A program made the position numbers and the translations under genes. Of a stretch of 6,000 nt of DNA, positions 1 to 6,000 are shown in pieces; positions within the stretch are counted from its first letter, which is position 1; each line of letters opens with the position of its first letter. The stretch spans positions 1 through 6,000 of the forward strand of contig CANMHZ010000082.1 in the NCBI GenBank assembly GCA_947497635.1, given 5' to 3'. The notes under the pieces are model-generated. The model ran no database searches. It worked only from the letters and a program-made list of their open reading frames with translations, and was not told the origin of the DNA. The DNA is from Helicobacteraceae bacterium (lineage in GTDB: Bacteria > Campylobacterota > Campylobacteria > Campylobacterales > Sulfurimonadaceae).

Positions 1-626
1 AGTTTGGCAATTTGTTCTTTTTCGATTACGAGTGATTGGGAAAGAGTTCGCTGCTTGATTTGCAAGGCAAGGGTATTATGAAAGTTCGTATGAAATTTTT
101 TACTTGAAACAATCAGCATACCGCTAAAAAGAATCAGAATAAATCCCATAATGTGAAGTTCATACGATGAGTTAAGAATCAAAACAGCGATAAATGGAAG
201 TAAAATGGAGAGGTTATACAATAGATAGCTTTCAAAGCGATAAGCAACGGAACCTAGCGCTCCTGCCACCATACCACCTGCGATAAAGACAACCAATAAT
301 CCGTATAAAAGAGATTCTGGAAATAAAAAAACTGAGCTTGAACCCCAAACAAGTGACGATAGCGCTAATCCTATAAAATAAAGGAGATAGGCTTTTTGGG
401 ATGAGAGTTTATCTCGCATACGTCGATAATAAAAATATCCACCATAACGTAGCAGAGTCAAAAGCGTATTAAGCATAATCCATAGAACTAAAACGGGTGT
501 ATCAATATGACCTATTAGCATCCAAGCAAGAAAAAGAGCATTAAACCACGATGCGAACAAAGGGAGAGGCAGTGCCGTATAAAGATTATCCAACTCGTTA
601 GCAAAGATCTCTTCATCAATTGTCAT
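1..626 (-). CDS. Six-helix membrane sensor protein, N-terminal part (output domain beyond the left edge)
   Basis: I translated this frame by hand. It is open from ATG at 626 to the left edge, giving 208 complete codons with no stop. After a short acidic N-terminus (MTIDEEIFANEL) come about six hydrophobic segments, near residues 22-41, 45-67, 79-103, 106-129, 136-154 and 157-176. A basic, Gln/Glu-rich stretch follows (about 176-208), which looks like the start of a signalling coiled coil. The pattern of a Trp-Gly followed by FLFP at the end of helix 3, a Gly/Ala-rich helix 4 (AGGMVAGALGS) and a LLP in helix 5 resembles an unnamed six-helix sensor domain. That domain is common in front of histidine kinase or GGDEF/EAL modules in proteobacteria. 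The output module is not visible, so the class of signalling protein is undecided. The start is supported by AGGA just upstream, although the spacing is short (about 3-4 nt). It is the third gene of a minus-strand cluster, 72 nt after the AsmA-like gene, and may have its own promoter. Confidence 0.85.
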   Translation of the reverse strand, partial: MTIDEEIFANELDNLYTALPLPLFASWFNALFLAWMLIGHIDTPVLVLWIMLNTLLTLLRYGGYFYYRRMRDKLSSQKAYLLYFIGLALSSLVWGSSSVFLFPESLLYGLLVVFIAGGMVAGALGSVAYRFESYLLYNLSILLPFIAVLILNSSYELHIMGFILILFSGMLIVSSKKFHTNFHNTLALQIKQRTLSQSLVIEKEQIAK

Positions 627-657
627 ACGTCCTAACCCTTTATTCGAAATTGAGATG

Positions 658-663
658 ATTATA
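658..663 (-). promoter_or_regulatory. Candidate -10 box upstream of the membrane sensor gene
   Basis: On the minus strand a perfect TATAAT lies 31 nt before the ATG at 626, in the 72-nt gap after the AsmA-like gene. No convincing TTGACA-like -35 is found 16-18 nt upstream; the stretch there is AT-rich. This is tolerable because Campylobacterota housekeeping promoters have a weakly conserved -35. It would allow the sensor gene to be transcribed separately from the two upstream genes. The call rests on sequence match only. Confidence 0.4.
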
Positions 664-698
664 GAAGAGTTAAACTTTAATCTTTATAAGCAGAGGGG

Positions 699-1988
699 TT
701 AAATTTCCCCTTTGTCTTTATTGTTATTGATTTGGCGTAAGAGATTGTTGAGCATTTGGTCGTGAGAGGGAGAACTATCAAAGCGAATATCCTCTAAATC
801 GGATTTAAACGTTCCGCTGTAATGGATTGATTTTGGTGCAAGAACCACTTTTATTGAAGAGTTAAATGCGATCAAGGGTTGTGTTATTTTATAGTGACGT
901 TTAAGGACAGAGGGGAGGGTATGCCCTTTTTTGATATTTAAAGCGATAGTAGTATTGGTAAAATCGCTATTGAGTTGTCCATCAATATTTCCCGTAATCG
1001 GTGTAGGAAGGGAGATGAGTTTAAAAAGGGAGAGTACATTGGCGTGTTTGAGGGTGAGATTAACCATTTTAGGGCGCAGTTTGGTGAGCTTTAGCGTAGC
1101 ATCTATTTTCCCCCCTGCAGCAAAAGCTGTGGTGTTGAGCTTGAGATGGTTTTGTGTCCCTCTTAATACGCTATGTATCTTTGCCTTGGTGCGTAGAGGA
1201 TAGTGTGCAAATTGTTCGAAGATCCCCAGTTCATCAACGGACATATTTAGATCCGTATGGATAATGAAAGGGTGTATTTTCCCCTCTTTATCGGCGAGAA
1301 GTGACCAAAAATCAAAACTCTCATTATTCTCTTTGAGTCTCGAGGGTTTAAAGTGATGCGTTGTGGCGATGAGCTGACCTGTAGCGGTAATATCACGCTT
1401 CTCTATTCCATTGATATTGATCTCTCCATTAAGTACCGTATCACTATTGTGGGGGTATTCGAACGTTTCCATAAAGGGTTGATAGGGGAGATTATGGATG
1501 TGAAGCTGTAGGGAGCTTAGAGAGAGAAAGTGCAAAGTTGCGTTGGTATCGATACTTCCCGAGAAAAGATGAGTTTCTCCTGTGAGATGGAGATCGTGAT
1601 AGGCTCCTTGGAGCGTTCCGTTGGTCTCAATAGGCAGTTTCGTTGTATTTATCCCTGCAAGATTTGAGAGATTGGCATCATATAAGGCATTGATATGAGG
1701 AGGAATGAGGGTATAAACGCCTTTGGTCTTCACGCTATTGTTGGCTTCATCGACAAAAGAGAGTTCAAAATTATCCGAGGTGAGGGTAAACGTTTTTAGG
1801 GTAATAGGGTGTTGGAGTGCCGAGGTGAGTTTATTTTGGAGTAGGGGAGAGAGCACCCAATTGCCCAACGGGGTAAAGAGGATAATATGCGCAATTGCCC
1901 ACACTGTCATCAATATAAGACCAATGGCGACTAAGATATATCGCTTACGAAGCGGATTCCCTTCTATTGGGAGATCAACAGTATCCAT
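699..1988 (-). CDS. Membrane-anchored AsmA/DUF748-like periplasmic protein of unknown function
   Basis: This encodes 429 residues. A short basic N-terminus (about 1-16, ending LRKR) is followed by one strong membrane segment (about 17-39). The remaining ~390 residues have no further helix-like hydrophobic stretch. They alternate polar and apolar residues in short beta-strand-like runs, with recurring units such as G-x-I/L-x-A/G-x-L (GEININGI, GGKIDATLKL, GNIDGQLNSD). This pattern, with N-in topology, fits AsmA/DUF748-type bridge-like proteins: inner-membrane-anchored periplasmic beta structures linked to outer-membrane lipid homeostasis in other Gram-negatives. At 429 residues it is short for full-length AsmA-type proteins. 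The C-terminus is hydrophilic and Asn/Lys-rich. I do not recognise a specific orthologue, so the functional call is inference from fold style. The start is supported by AGGAA with 4-nt spacing. The gene begins inside the end of the upstream transporter gene (25-nt overlap), which suggests translational coupling. Confidence 0.85.
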   Translation of the reverse strand: MDTVDLPIEGNPLRKRYILVAIGLILMTVWAIAHIILFTPLGNWVLSPLLQNKLTSALQHPITLKTFTLTSDNFELSFVDEANNSVKTKGVYTLIPPHINALYDANLSNLAGINTTKLPIETNGTLQGAYHDLHLTGETHLFSGSIDTNATLHFLSLSSLQLHIHNLPYQPFMETFEYPHNSDTVLNGEININGIEKRDITATGQLIATTHHFKPSRLKENNESFDFWSLLADKEGKIHPFIIHTDLNMSVDELGIFEQFAHYPLRTKAKIHSVLRGTQNHLKLNTTAFAAGGKIDATLKLTKLRPKMVNLTLKHANVLSLFKLISLPTPITGNIDGQLNSDFTNTTIALNIKKGHTLPSVLKRHYKITQPLIAFNSSIKVVLAPKSIHYSGTFKSDLEDIRFDSSPSHDQMLNNLLRQINNNKDKGEI

Positions 1989-3370
1989 GGGGTTCCTATC
2001 GTTAAAAAGATGATGAGGTTGAGCAATGTTACGGCTCCCCCATAGATATAGATTTCACGGGCGGTGATGTAGCCTGAGCTTAGATATATGGCATTTGCAG
2101 ATGATCCTTGGGGGGTAATCATGGCATTAAAATTGGTTGCGAAGAGAAGCATCATTGCCATAAGTTCCCCCGGAACCCCTGCTGTAATTCCTATAGTGAG
2201 AAAGACACCGAAGAGGGCGAGGAGATGGGCACTTTGAGAGACGAAAAAATAGTGGATAAAGACATAGATGAGGATAAGGAGGAGATAAACACTCATCCAC
2301 GACATCCCCACTAAATAGCCACTGGCACCCTCGGCAAGGGAGCCCATAAATCCAAGACGGGCAAGCTCCGTACTCATCGCAAACAAAATCGCAAACCATA
2401 TCAGGGTACTTAGCGCTTCCCCTTGGGCTTTAAAATCATCTATCCCAAAGACACGGGTTACCATCAAGATTGCAAGCCCTCCAAAAGCTACCGCCGTTTT
2501 ATCGATGGGAAAGATTCCTGAAAGTGACCACAACAGAAGCATAGAGAAAAATACCCCTCCCGTAATCCACTCATTGCGACTAATTGAGCCCATTTTTTTC
2601 AGTGCCTCTATTGCTTGCGAAGGAGCGTCTGGGGTTGCGGTATGTTCAGGGGGGAATAGGCGATAGAGTAAATAAGGGAGGGCAATAAAAGCGACCAAGG
2701 TTGGAACGATGGAGGCAAGGAGCCATGAACCAAATGTGATGTTGATTCCCATCGTTTTGGCTATTCCTGCCCCGATAGGATTGACTGCCATTGCGGTAAG
2801 CCAAAGTCCTGAAGAGATCGTGAGTCCCGCCATAGAGGTCATCATCAAATACGCACCTGCACGGCGACGTGATCCATCGGCGACTTTGGAACCGCAATCG
2901 TGTGCCAATCCATACACGATCGGATAGAGGACACCTGAACGGGCGGTGTTGCTGGGGAATGCTGGGGAAATGAGTAGATCCGTAGCAACGATACTGTATC
3001 CCAATCCCAACGTTGAAGAACCAAATTTACGGATAATGTGCAACGAGAGCCGTTTGCCAAGACCTGATTTATGAACGGCATGAGAGACCAAAAAAGCGGC
3101 AACGATAAGGAGGATAAAACTCTCTGAGAATCCTGAATAGGCTATTTTTGGATTCATAACCCCACTCAGAACACTGATCGCCAGGGCGATAATTGAGGCA
3201 GTAATGATGGGTAGGATATTGAAGATGATGGAGAGTATCGTCGTAATAAAGATCGTAAATAAGTTCCACGCTTGATGGGTAATTCCTAAAGGAGGTGGAA
3301 GTAAATAAAGAAATAGTGCGAAAATAATCAAGCCAATAACGCTCAACATTCGGGAAAGAGAGAAAATCAT
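1964..3370 (-). CDS. DASS-family (SLC13/CitT-type) anion:sodium symporter, probably dicarboxylate or related
   Basis: This is a polytopic inner-membrane carrier of 468 residues, the usual size for the divalent anion:Na+ symporter family. The two-repeat family layout is visible. Repeat 1 has the Ser-Asn-Thr substrate/sodium motif in PSNTARSGVLYP (S140-T142). Repeat 2 has SQSAH (378-382), the CitT/SodiT-type counterpart. The C-terminal family signature is SSANAIYLSSGYI (423-435). The N-terminal LPPPLGITHQAWNLF (24-38) also resembles the CitT/2-oxoglutarate-malate translocator branch. Known substrates there are C4-dicarboxylates, 2-oxoglutarate, citrate or tartrate; sulfate-type substrates in other branches are less likely. 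The exact substrate cannot be read from sequence. I chose the ATG at 3370 because it has a good ribosome binding site (AGAGG, 5-nt spacing) and puts the first membrane helix right after a short N-terminus. An open extension to a TTG at 3484 would add 38 unlike residues and consume the divergent promoter region. The gene ends in TAG, 25 nt inside the next gene. Confidence 0.95.
   Translation of the reverse strand: MIFSLSRMLSVIGLIIFALFLYLLPPPLGITHQAWNLFTIFITTILSIIFNILPIITASIIALAISVLSGVMNPKIAYSGFSESFILLIVAAFLVSHAVHKSGLGKRLSLHIIRKFGSSTLGLGYSIVATDLLISPAFPSNTARSGVLYPIVYGLAHDCGSKVADGSRRRAGAYLMMTSMAGLTISSGLWLTAMAVNPIGAGIAKTMGINITFGSWLLASIVPTLVAFIALPYLLYRLFPPEHTATPDAPSQAIEALKKMGSISRNEWITGGVFFSMLLLWSLSGIFPIDKTAVAFGGLAILMVTRVFGIDDFKAQGEALSTLIWFAILFAMSTELARLGFMGSLAEGASGYLVGMSWMSVYLLLILIYVFIHYFFVSQSAHLLALFGVFLTIGITAGVPGELMAMMLLFATNFNAMITPQGSSANAIYLSSGYITAREIYIYGGAVTLLNLIIFLTIGTPWILLISQ
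1993..1997 (-). promoter_or_regulatory. Ribosome binding site of the AsmA-like gene, inside the transporter gene
   Basis: The minus strand reads AGGAA, then four C residues, then ATG at 1988. The site lies within the last codons of the transporter gene, so ribosomes finishing that gene would pass over it. This fits coupled translation of the two proteins. Confidence 0.6.
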
Positions 3371-3375
3371 ACACA

Positions 3376-3380
3376 CCTCT
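3376..3380 (-). promoter_or_regulatory. Ribosome binding site that fixes the transporter start
   Basis: The minus strand reads AGAGG followed by TGTGT and ATG at 3370. The spacing of 5 nt and the good match to the anti-Shine-Dalgarno sequence decide this start over the upstream TTG in the same frame at 3484. Confidence 0.75.
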
Positions 3381-3389
3381 TTTTCTCTT

Positions 3390-3395
3390 ATTATA
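3390..3395 (-). promoter_or_regulatory. Candidate -10 box for the transporter/AsmA-like unit
   Basis: The minus strand has TGTTATAAT, a consensus TATAAT. It would place the transcription start near 3383, leaving a short leader of about 13 nt that contains the AGAGG ribosome binding site. A TTGACC lies only 8 nt upstream, too close to be its -35, and no good -35 is seen at 16-18 nt. The leader is short, so a start site farther upstream is also possible. Confidence 0.4.
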
Positions 3396-3473
3396 ACATT
3401 AATGGTCAATGGAGGCGTTAAGGTCGTTATTTTATTCAGAACTATGTTATCCTTACCGCTAATAATTGACACA

Positions 3474-3479
3474 AAGGAA
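3474..3479 (+). promoter_or_regulatory. Ribosome binding site of the transglutaminase/DUF2126 gene
   Basis: AAGGAA lies 4 nt before the ATG at 3484. An in-frame TAA at 3463-3465 rules out any longer start except a TTG at 3466, which has no ribosome binding site, so 3484 is well supported. Confidence 0.75.
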
Positions 3480-3483
3480 CACA

Positions 3484-6000
3484 ATGTCGCTCAAAGTTGT
3501 CCTCTCCCATAAAACACACTATGCTTTTGATAAACCAATTAACCTTTCTCCCCATATCATTCGGTTGCGTCCTGCACCCCATAGTCGTACCCCTATTGAG
3601 GCGTATTCACTGAAAATAAAGCCTGATAATCATTTTATTAACTGGCAACAAGATCCCTTTGGAAATTATCTCGCTCGTGTTGTTTTCCCTGAAAAAACGA
3701 CAGAACTTTCGATTGACGTTGAAGTACTGGCAGAGCTTGTAAGTATTAACCCTTTTGATTATTTCGTTGAAGAGAGTGCGGAAAACTTCCCTTTTAGTTA
3801 CTCTAAAGCAACCAAAAAAGAGCTCTCTCCGTATTTGAAAATTGACGAAAAAGGGAAACGACTTATTGAATTTGTTAATTCTATTGATTTGACCCCTCGT
3901 CCTATTAATGATTTTCTCGTCGAACTTAATATTAAAGTTAATAAACACCTAAACTATACCCTCCGTATGGAACCAGGGGTGCAAACGTGTGCTGAGACAT
4001 TGAAAACACAGTTGGGCTCATGCCGTGACTTCGCATGGCTGTTTGTTCAAGTATTCCGTCATTTAGGTCTTGCTGCCCGTTTTGTTTCGGGGTATCTTGT
4101 ACAGCTTGCCGCTGATGTTAAATCTCTTGATGGCCCAAGTGGCCCTGCAGAAGATTTTACCGATCTACACGCATGGACGGAAGTGTATATTCCAGGCGCT
4201 GGGTGGATTGGTTTGGATTCGACAAGTGGATTGTTCGCAGGGGAGGGGCATATTCCTCTTGCGTGTACCCCAAGTCCTGAGAGTGCCGCGCCCGTAGAGG
4301 GGGGGATGGATAAGTGTGAAGTAGAGTTTACCTACTCCAACACCGTCACCCGCGTATTTGAATCTCCTCGTGTTACGAAGCCGTATCGCGATGAGCAGTG
4401 GGAAGCGATCAAAGCATTGGGCTATGAGGTGGACGAAGAGTTAGTAAAAAATGATGTTCGTATGACAATGGGAGGGGAGCCAACATTTGTCTCGATTGAT
4501 GATCAAGAATCTCCACAATGGAATACCGAAGCAGATGGCCCTCATAAACGTCAACTTGCCAATGTTCTTGCCCGTCGCCTTCTAAAAACTTTTGGCAAGG
4601 GGGGGATGCTTCACCACGCGCAGGGGAAATGGTATCCTGGAGAGCCATTGCCACGTTGGATGTCTACCATTTTTTGGCGTAAAGATGGTCAACCGATGTG
4701 GAAAAATCCTGATCTTTTGGCAGGATTGGATCAAACCTTCGAGTATACCAATGAGGATGCGAAAAAGTTTCTAGCACGCTTGAGTCTTAATCTCGGAATC
4801 AGTGATAAGAATATTCAAGGGGCATTTGAAGATCCTCTTGTCGCATTGCTTCAAGAATCTCAGTTACCCATTGATGTGGATCCTCTTAAAGCCAATCTCA
4901 AAGATCCATTAGAGCGACGTGCCCTTGCACAGCAACTCAGTCGTGGATTGGATGTCCCAACAGGTTTTGTATTGCCATTGGGATGGGGAAGCACTCGTTG
5001 GGTTACGTCCGGGTGGGAATTTCGTCGTGGGCATCTGTTTTTAGCCTCAGGAACGTCGGCTTTGGGACTACGGTTACCGCTTGATTCACTGACTCTTAAA
5101 CCCCATGTAGAGTTAGAACAGAGCTTCGAGCCCGATTTATTTGCTTCGTATCCTGCTTTGGGTGAGTATCATACAGCAGTAGAGGAGCGTGCGAAAAAAA
5201 CCACCAAAAATACGAAAAAAAGTGCTGATTATGAGCCGTTTGTCCGTACCGCTATTTGTGCCGAAATACGAGAACAAAAACTCTATCTTTTTCTTCCGCC
5301 GATTCAAGAAGCAGAAGCATTTTTGGATTTGATTGCCTCTATCGAGATAACCGCTGCACAGCTGGATATGCCTATTATGATTGAGGGATATGAAGCTCCT
5401 AGTGATTTACGAATCGAAAAAATGCGAGTTACTCCCGATCCAGGAGTTATTGAGGTCAATATTCATCCTACTTCAAGTTGGGAAGAACTCACGGATGTTA
5501 TTGGAACCCTCTACGAAGAAGCCCATTTTTCACGTCTAGGAACCGAAAAATTCATGCAAGATGGCAAACATACAGGGACAGGGGGAGGAAATCACGTCAC
5601 CGTAGGAGGATTGACCCCAAGTGATAGCCCATTATTACGTAATCCCGATTTGTTACGCTCTCTTATCACCTTTTGGCAGCACCATCCGGGCTTGTCGTAT
5701 CTCTTTTCAGGGTCATTTATCGGGCCAACATCTCAAGCGCCTCGTGTGGATGAAGGGCGTGCTGAGAATCTCTATGAGCTTGAAATTGCATTTTCACAGA
5801 TTCCTCAGGGGGAAGAAGTTCCGTTTTGGCTCACTGACCGATTGTTTCGGCATATGCTTACCGACATTACGGGCAATACCCATCGATCAGAGTTTTGTAT
5901 CGACAAACTTTATTCTCCGGACTCCTCGACGGGGCGATTGGGGATTTTAGAGTTACGTGGTTTTGATATGCCTCCTCATGCCCAAATGTCTCTTATGCAG
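3484..6000 (+). CDS. Transglutaminase-like / DUF2126 putative amidoligase fusion protein (C-terminus beyond the right edge)
   Basis: The frame is open for 839 codons to the right edge. Relatives are about 1,100 residues, so roughly a quarter is missing. Residues about 5-90 match the beta-rich bacterial transglutaminase N-terminal domain (SHKTHYAFDKPINLSPHIIR, LRPAPHSRTPIE). Residues about 145-260 are the papain-like transglutaminase core, with an intact triad: Cys180 in GSCRDFAWLF, His229 in DLHAWTEVY and Asp245 in WIGLDSTSG. From about residue 320 comes DUF2126, a family described as putative amidoligases. Its hallmarks are TMGGEPTFVSID (328-339), GKWYPGEPLPRW (381-392), the GWGSTRW region (from 500) and GGGNHVTVGG (700-709). 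A Lys-rich low-complexity linker lies near 567-582. No signal peptide or membrane segment is seen, so it is probably cytoplasmic. Mycobacterial Rv2566 is of this kind. Relatives are found with alpha-E (DUF403) and circularly permuted ATP-grasp proteins. A role in making, cutting or transferring amide bonds on a peptide or protein is inferred; the substrate is unknown. Confidence 0.96.
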   Translation, partial: MSLKVVLSHKTHYAFDKPINLSPHIIRLRPAPHSRTPIEAYSLKIKPDNHFINWQQDPFGNYLARVVFPEKTTELSIDVEVLAELVSINPFDYFVEESAENFPFSYSKATKKELSPYLKIDEKGKRLIEFVNSIDLTPRPINDFLVELNIKVNKHLNYTLRMEPGVQTCAETLKTQLGSCRDFAWLFVQVFRHLGLAARFVSGYLVQLAADVKSLDGPSGPAEDFTDLHAWTEVYIPGAGWIGLDSTSGLFAGEGHIPLACTPSPESAAPVEGGMDKCEVEFTYSNTVTRVFESPRVTKPYRDEQWEAIKALGYEVDEELVKNDVRMTMGGEPTFVSIDDQESPQWNTEADGPHKRQLANVLARRLLKTFGKGGMLHHAQGKWYPGEPLPRWMSTIFWRKDGQPMWKNPDLLAGLDQTFEYTNEDAKKFLARLSLNLGISDKNIQGAFEDPLVALLQESQLPIDVDPLKANLKDPLERRALAQQLSRGLDVPTGFVLPLGWGSTRWVTSGWEFRRGHLFLASGTSALGLRLPLDSLTLKPHVELEQSFEPDLFASYPALGEYHTAVEERAKKTTKNTKKSADYEPFVRTAICAEIREQKLYLFLPPIQEAEAFLDLIASIEITAAQLDMPIMIEGYEAPSDLRIEKMRVTPDPGVIEVNIHPTSSWEELTDVIGTLYEEAHFSRLGTEKFMQDGKHTGTGGGNHVTVGGLTPSDSPLLRNPDLLRSLITFWQHHPGLSYLFSGSFIGPTSQAPRVDEGRAENLYELEIAFSQIPQGEEVPFWLTDRLFRHMLTDITGNTHRSEFCIDKLYSPDSSTGRLGILELRGFDMPPHAQMSLMQ

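Larger units (their letters stand above)
3371..3483. promoter_or_regulatory. Divergent intergenic region between transporter and transglutaminase genes
   Basis: These 113 nt separate the two divergent start codons and must hold the promoters of both units. The minus-strand side has a clear TATAAT (separate entry). On the plus-strand side, AT-rich elements such as TATGTT near 3443 and TAATAAT at 3460-3466 could act as -10 boxes, but neither has a convincing -35, so I do not choose between them. A 6-nt inverted repeat, GTCAAT at 3405-3410 and ATTGAC at 3465-3470, is present but short enough to be chance. No riboswitch-like structure was recognised. Confidence 0.6.

Noticed and set aside
692..713. 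Hairpin around the stop of the AsmA-like gene (AGGGG / CCCCT with an 8-nt loop), considered as a terminator
   Set aside because: The stem is only about 5 bp, it overlaps the stop codon and no T-run follows on the minus strand. It is not a convincing Rho-independent terminator.
931..1203. Plus-strand open frame of 90 residues opposite the AsmA-like gene
   Set aside because: It is a shadow on the opposite strand of a gene with better start, ribosome binding site and length; there is no recognisable protein.
2646..3374. Several 70-100-residue frames on both strands over the transporter gene
   Set aside because: All overlap the DASS transporter in other frames. Their compositions (many Cys, Arg, Ser, Pro) are those of out-of-frame translations.
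3405..3470. 6-nt inverted repeat GTCAAT / ATTGAC in the divergent intergenic region, considered as an operator pair
   Set aside because: The arms are very short and about 54 nt apart. Such a match is expected by chance in AT-rich DNA of this length.
3371..3484. N-terminal extension of the transporter to an upstream TTG at 3484 (38 extra residues)
   Set aside because: The extension is polar, does not resemble the family N-terminus, lacks a ribosome binding site at the TTG and would consume the whole divergent promoter region. The ATG at 3370 has a good AGAGG site.
3607..3948. 113-residue minus-strand open frame inside the transglutaminase gene
   Set aside because: It is antisense to a well-supported coding region with recognisable domains and encodes an Asn/Phe/Arg-rich sequence typical of the reverse complement of AT-rich coding DNA. 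It has no family resemblance.

Overview
The window looks like a chromosomal piece of a free-living Campylobacterota (epsilonproteobacterium), most likely of the Sulfuricurvum/Sulfurimonas kind. The basis is the protein style, the moderate GC (roughly 40-50% by eye) and the compact layout; this placement is inference. It holds four protein genes in two divergent units, with no RNA gene, insertion sequence, CRISPR array or phage remnant that I could see.

Minus-strand unit, read from right to left. (1) A DASS-family (SLC13/CitT-type) sodium:dicarboxylate or related anion transporter runs from 3370 to 1964. (2) A 429-residue protein with one N-terminal membrane anchor and a long beta-rich body, AsmA/DUF748-like in style, runs from 1988 to 699 and overlaps the transporter by 25 nt. 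(3) After 72 nt with a consensus -10 box comes the N-terminal half of a six-helix membrane sensor protein, from 626 out of the left edge. Its output domain (histidine kinase, or GGDEF/EAL) is not in the window.

Plus-strand unit. A single very large gene starts at 3484 and is still open at 6000. It encodes a bacterial transglutaminase-like domain with an intact Cys-His-Asp triad, fused to a DUF2126 putative amidoligase domain. In other bacteria this architecture sits with alpha-E (DUF403) and circularly permuted ATP-grasp proteins, in a poorly understood peptide-modifying system. Those partners would be expected just beyond the right edge.

The two units share a 113-nt divergent intergenic region (3371-3483) that carries both ribosome binding sites and at least one good -10 box. 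Nothing shows a functional link between the two units. The most interesting item is the transglutaminase-amidoligase fusion, whose substrate is unknown. The rest is ordinary chromosomal content.
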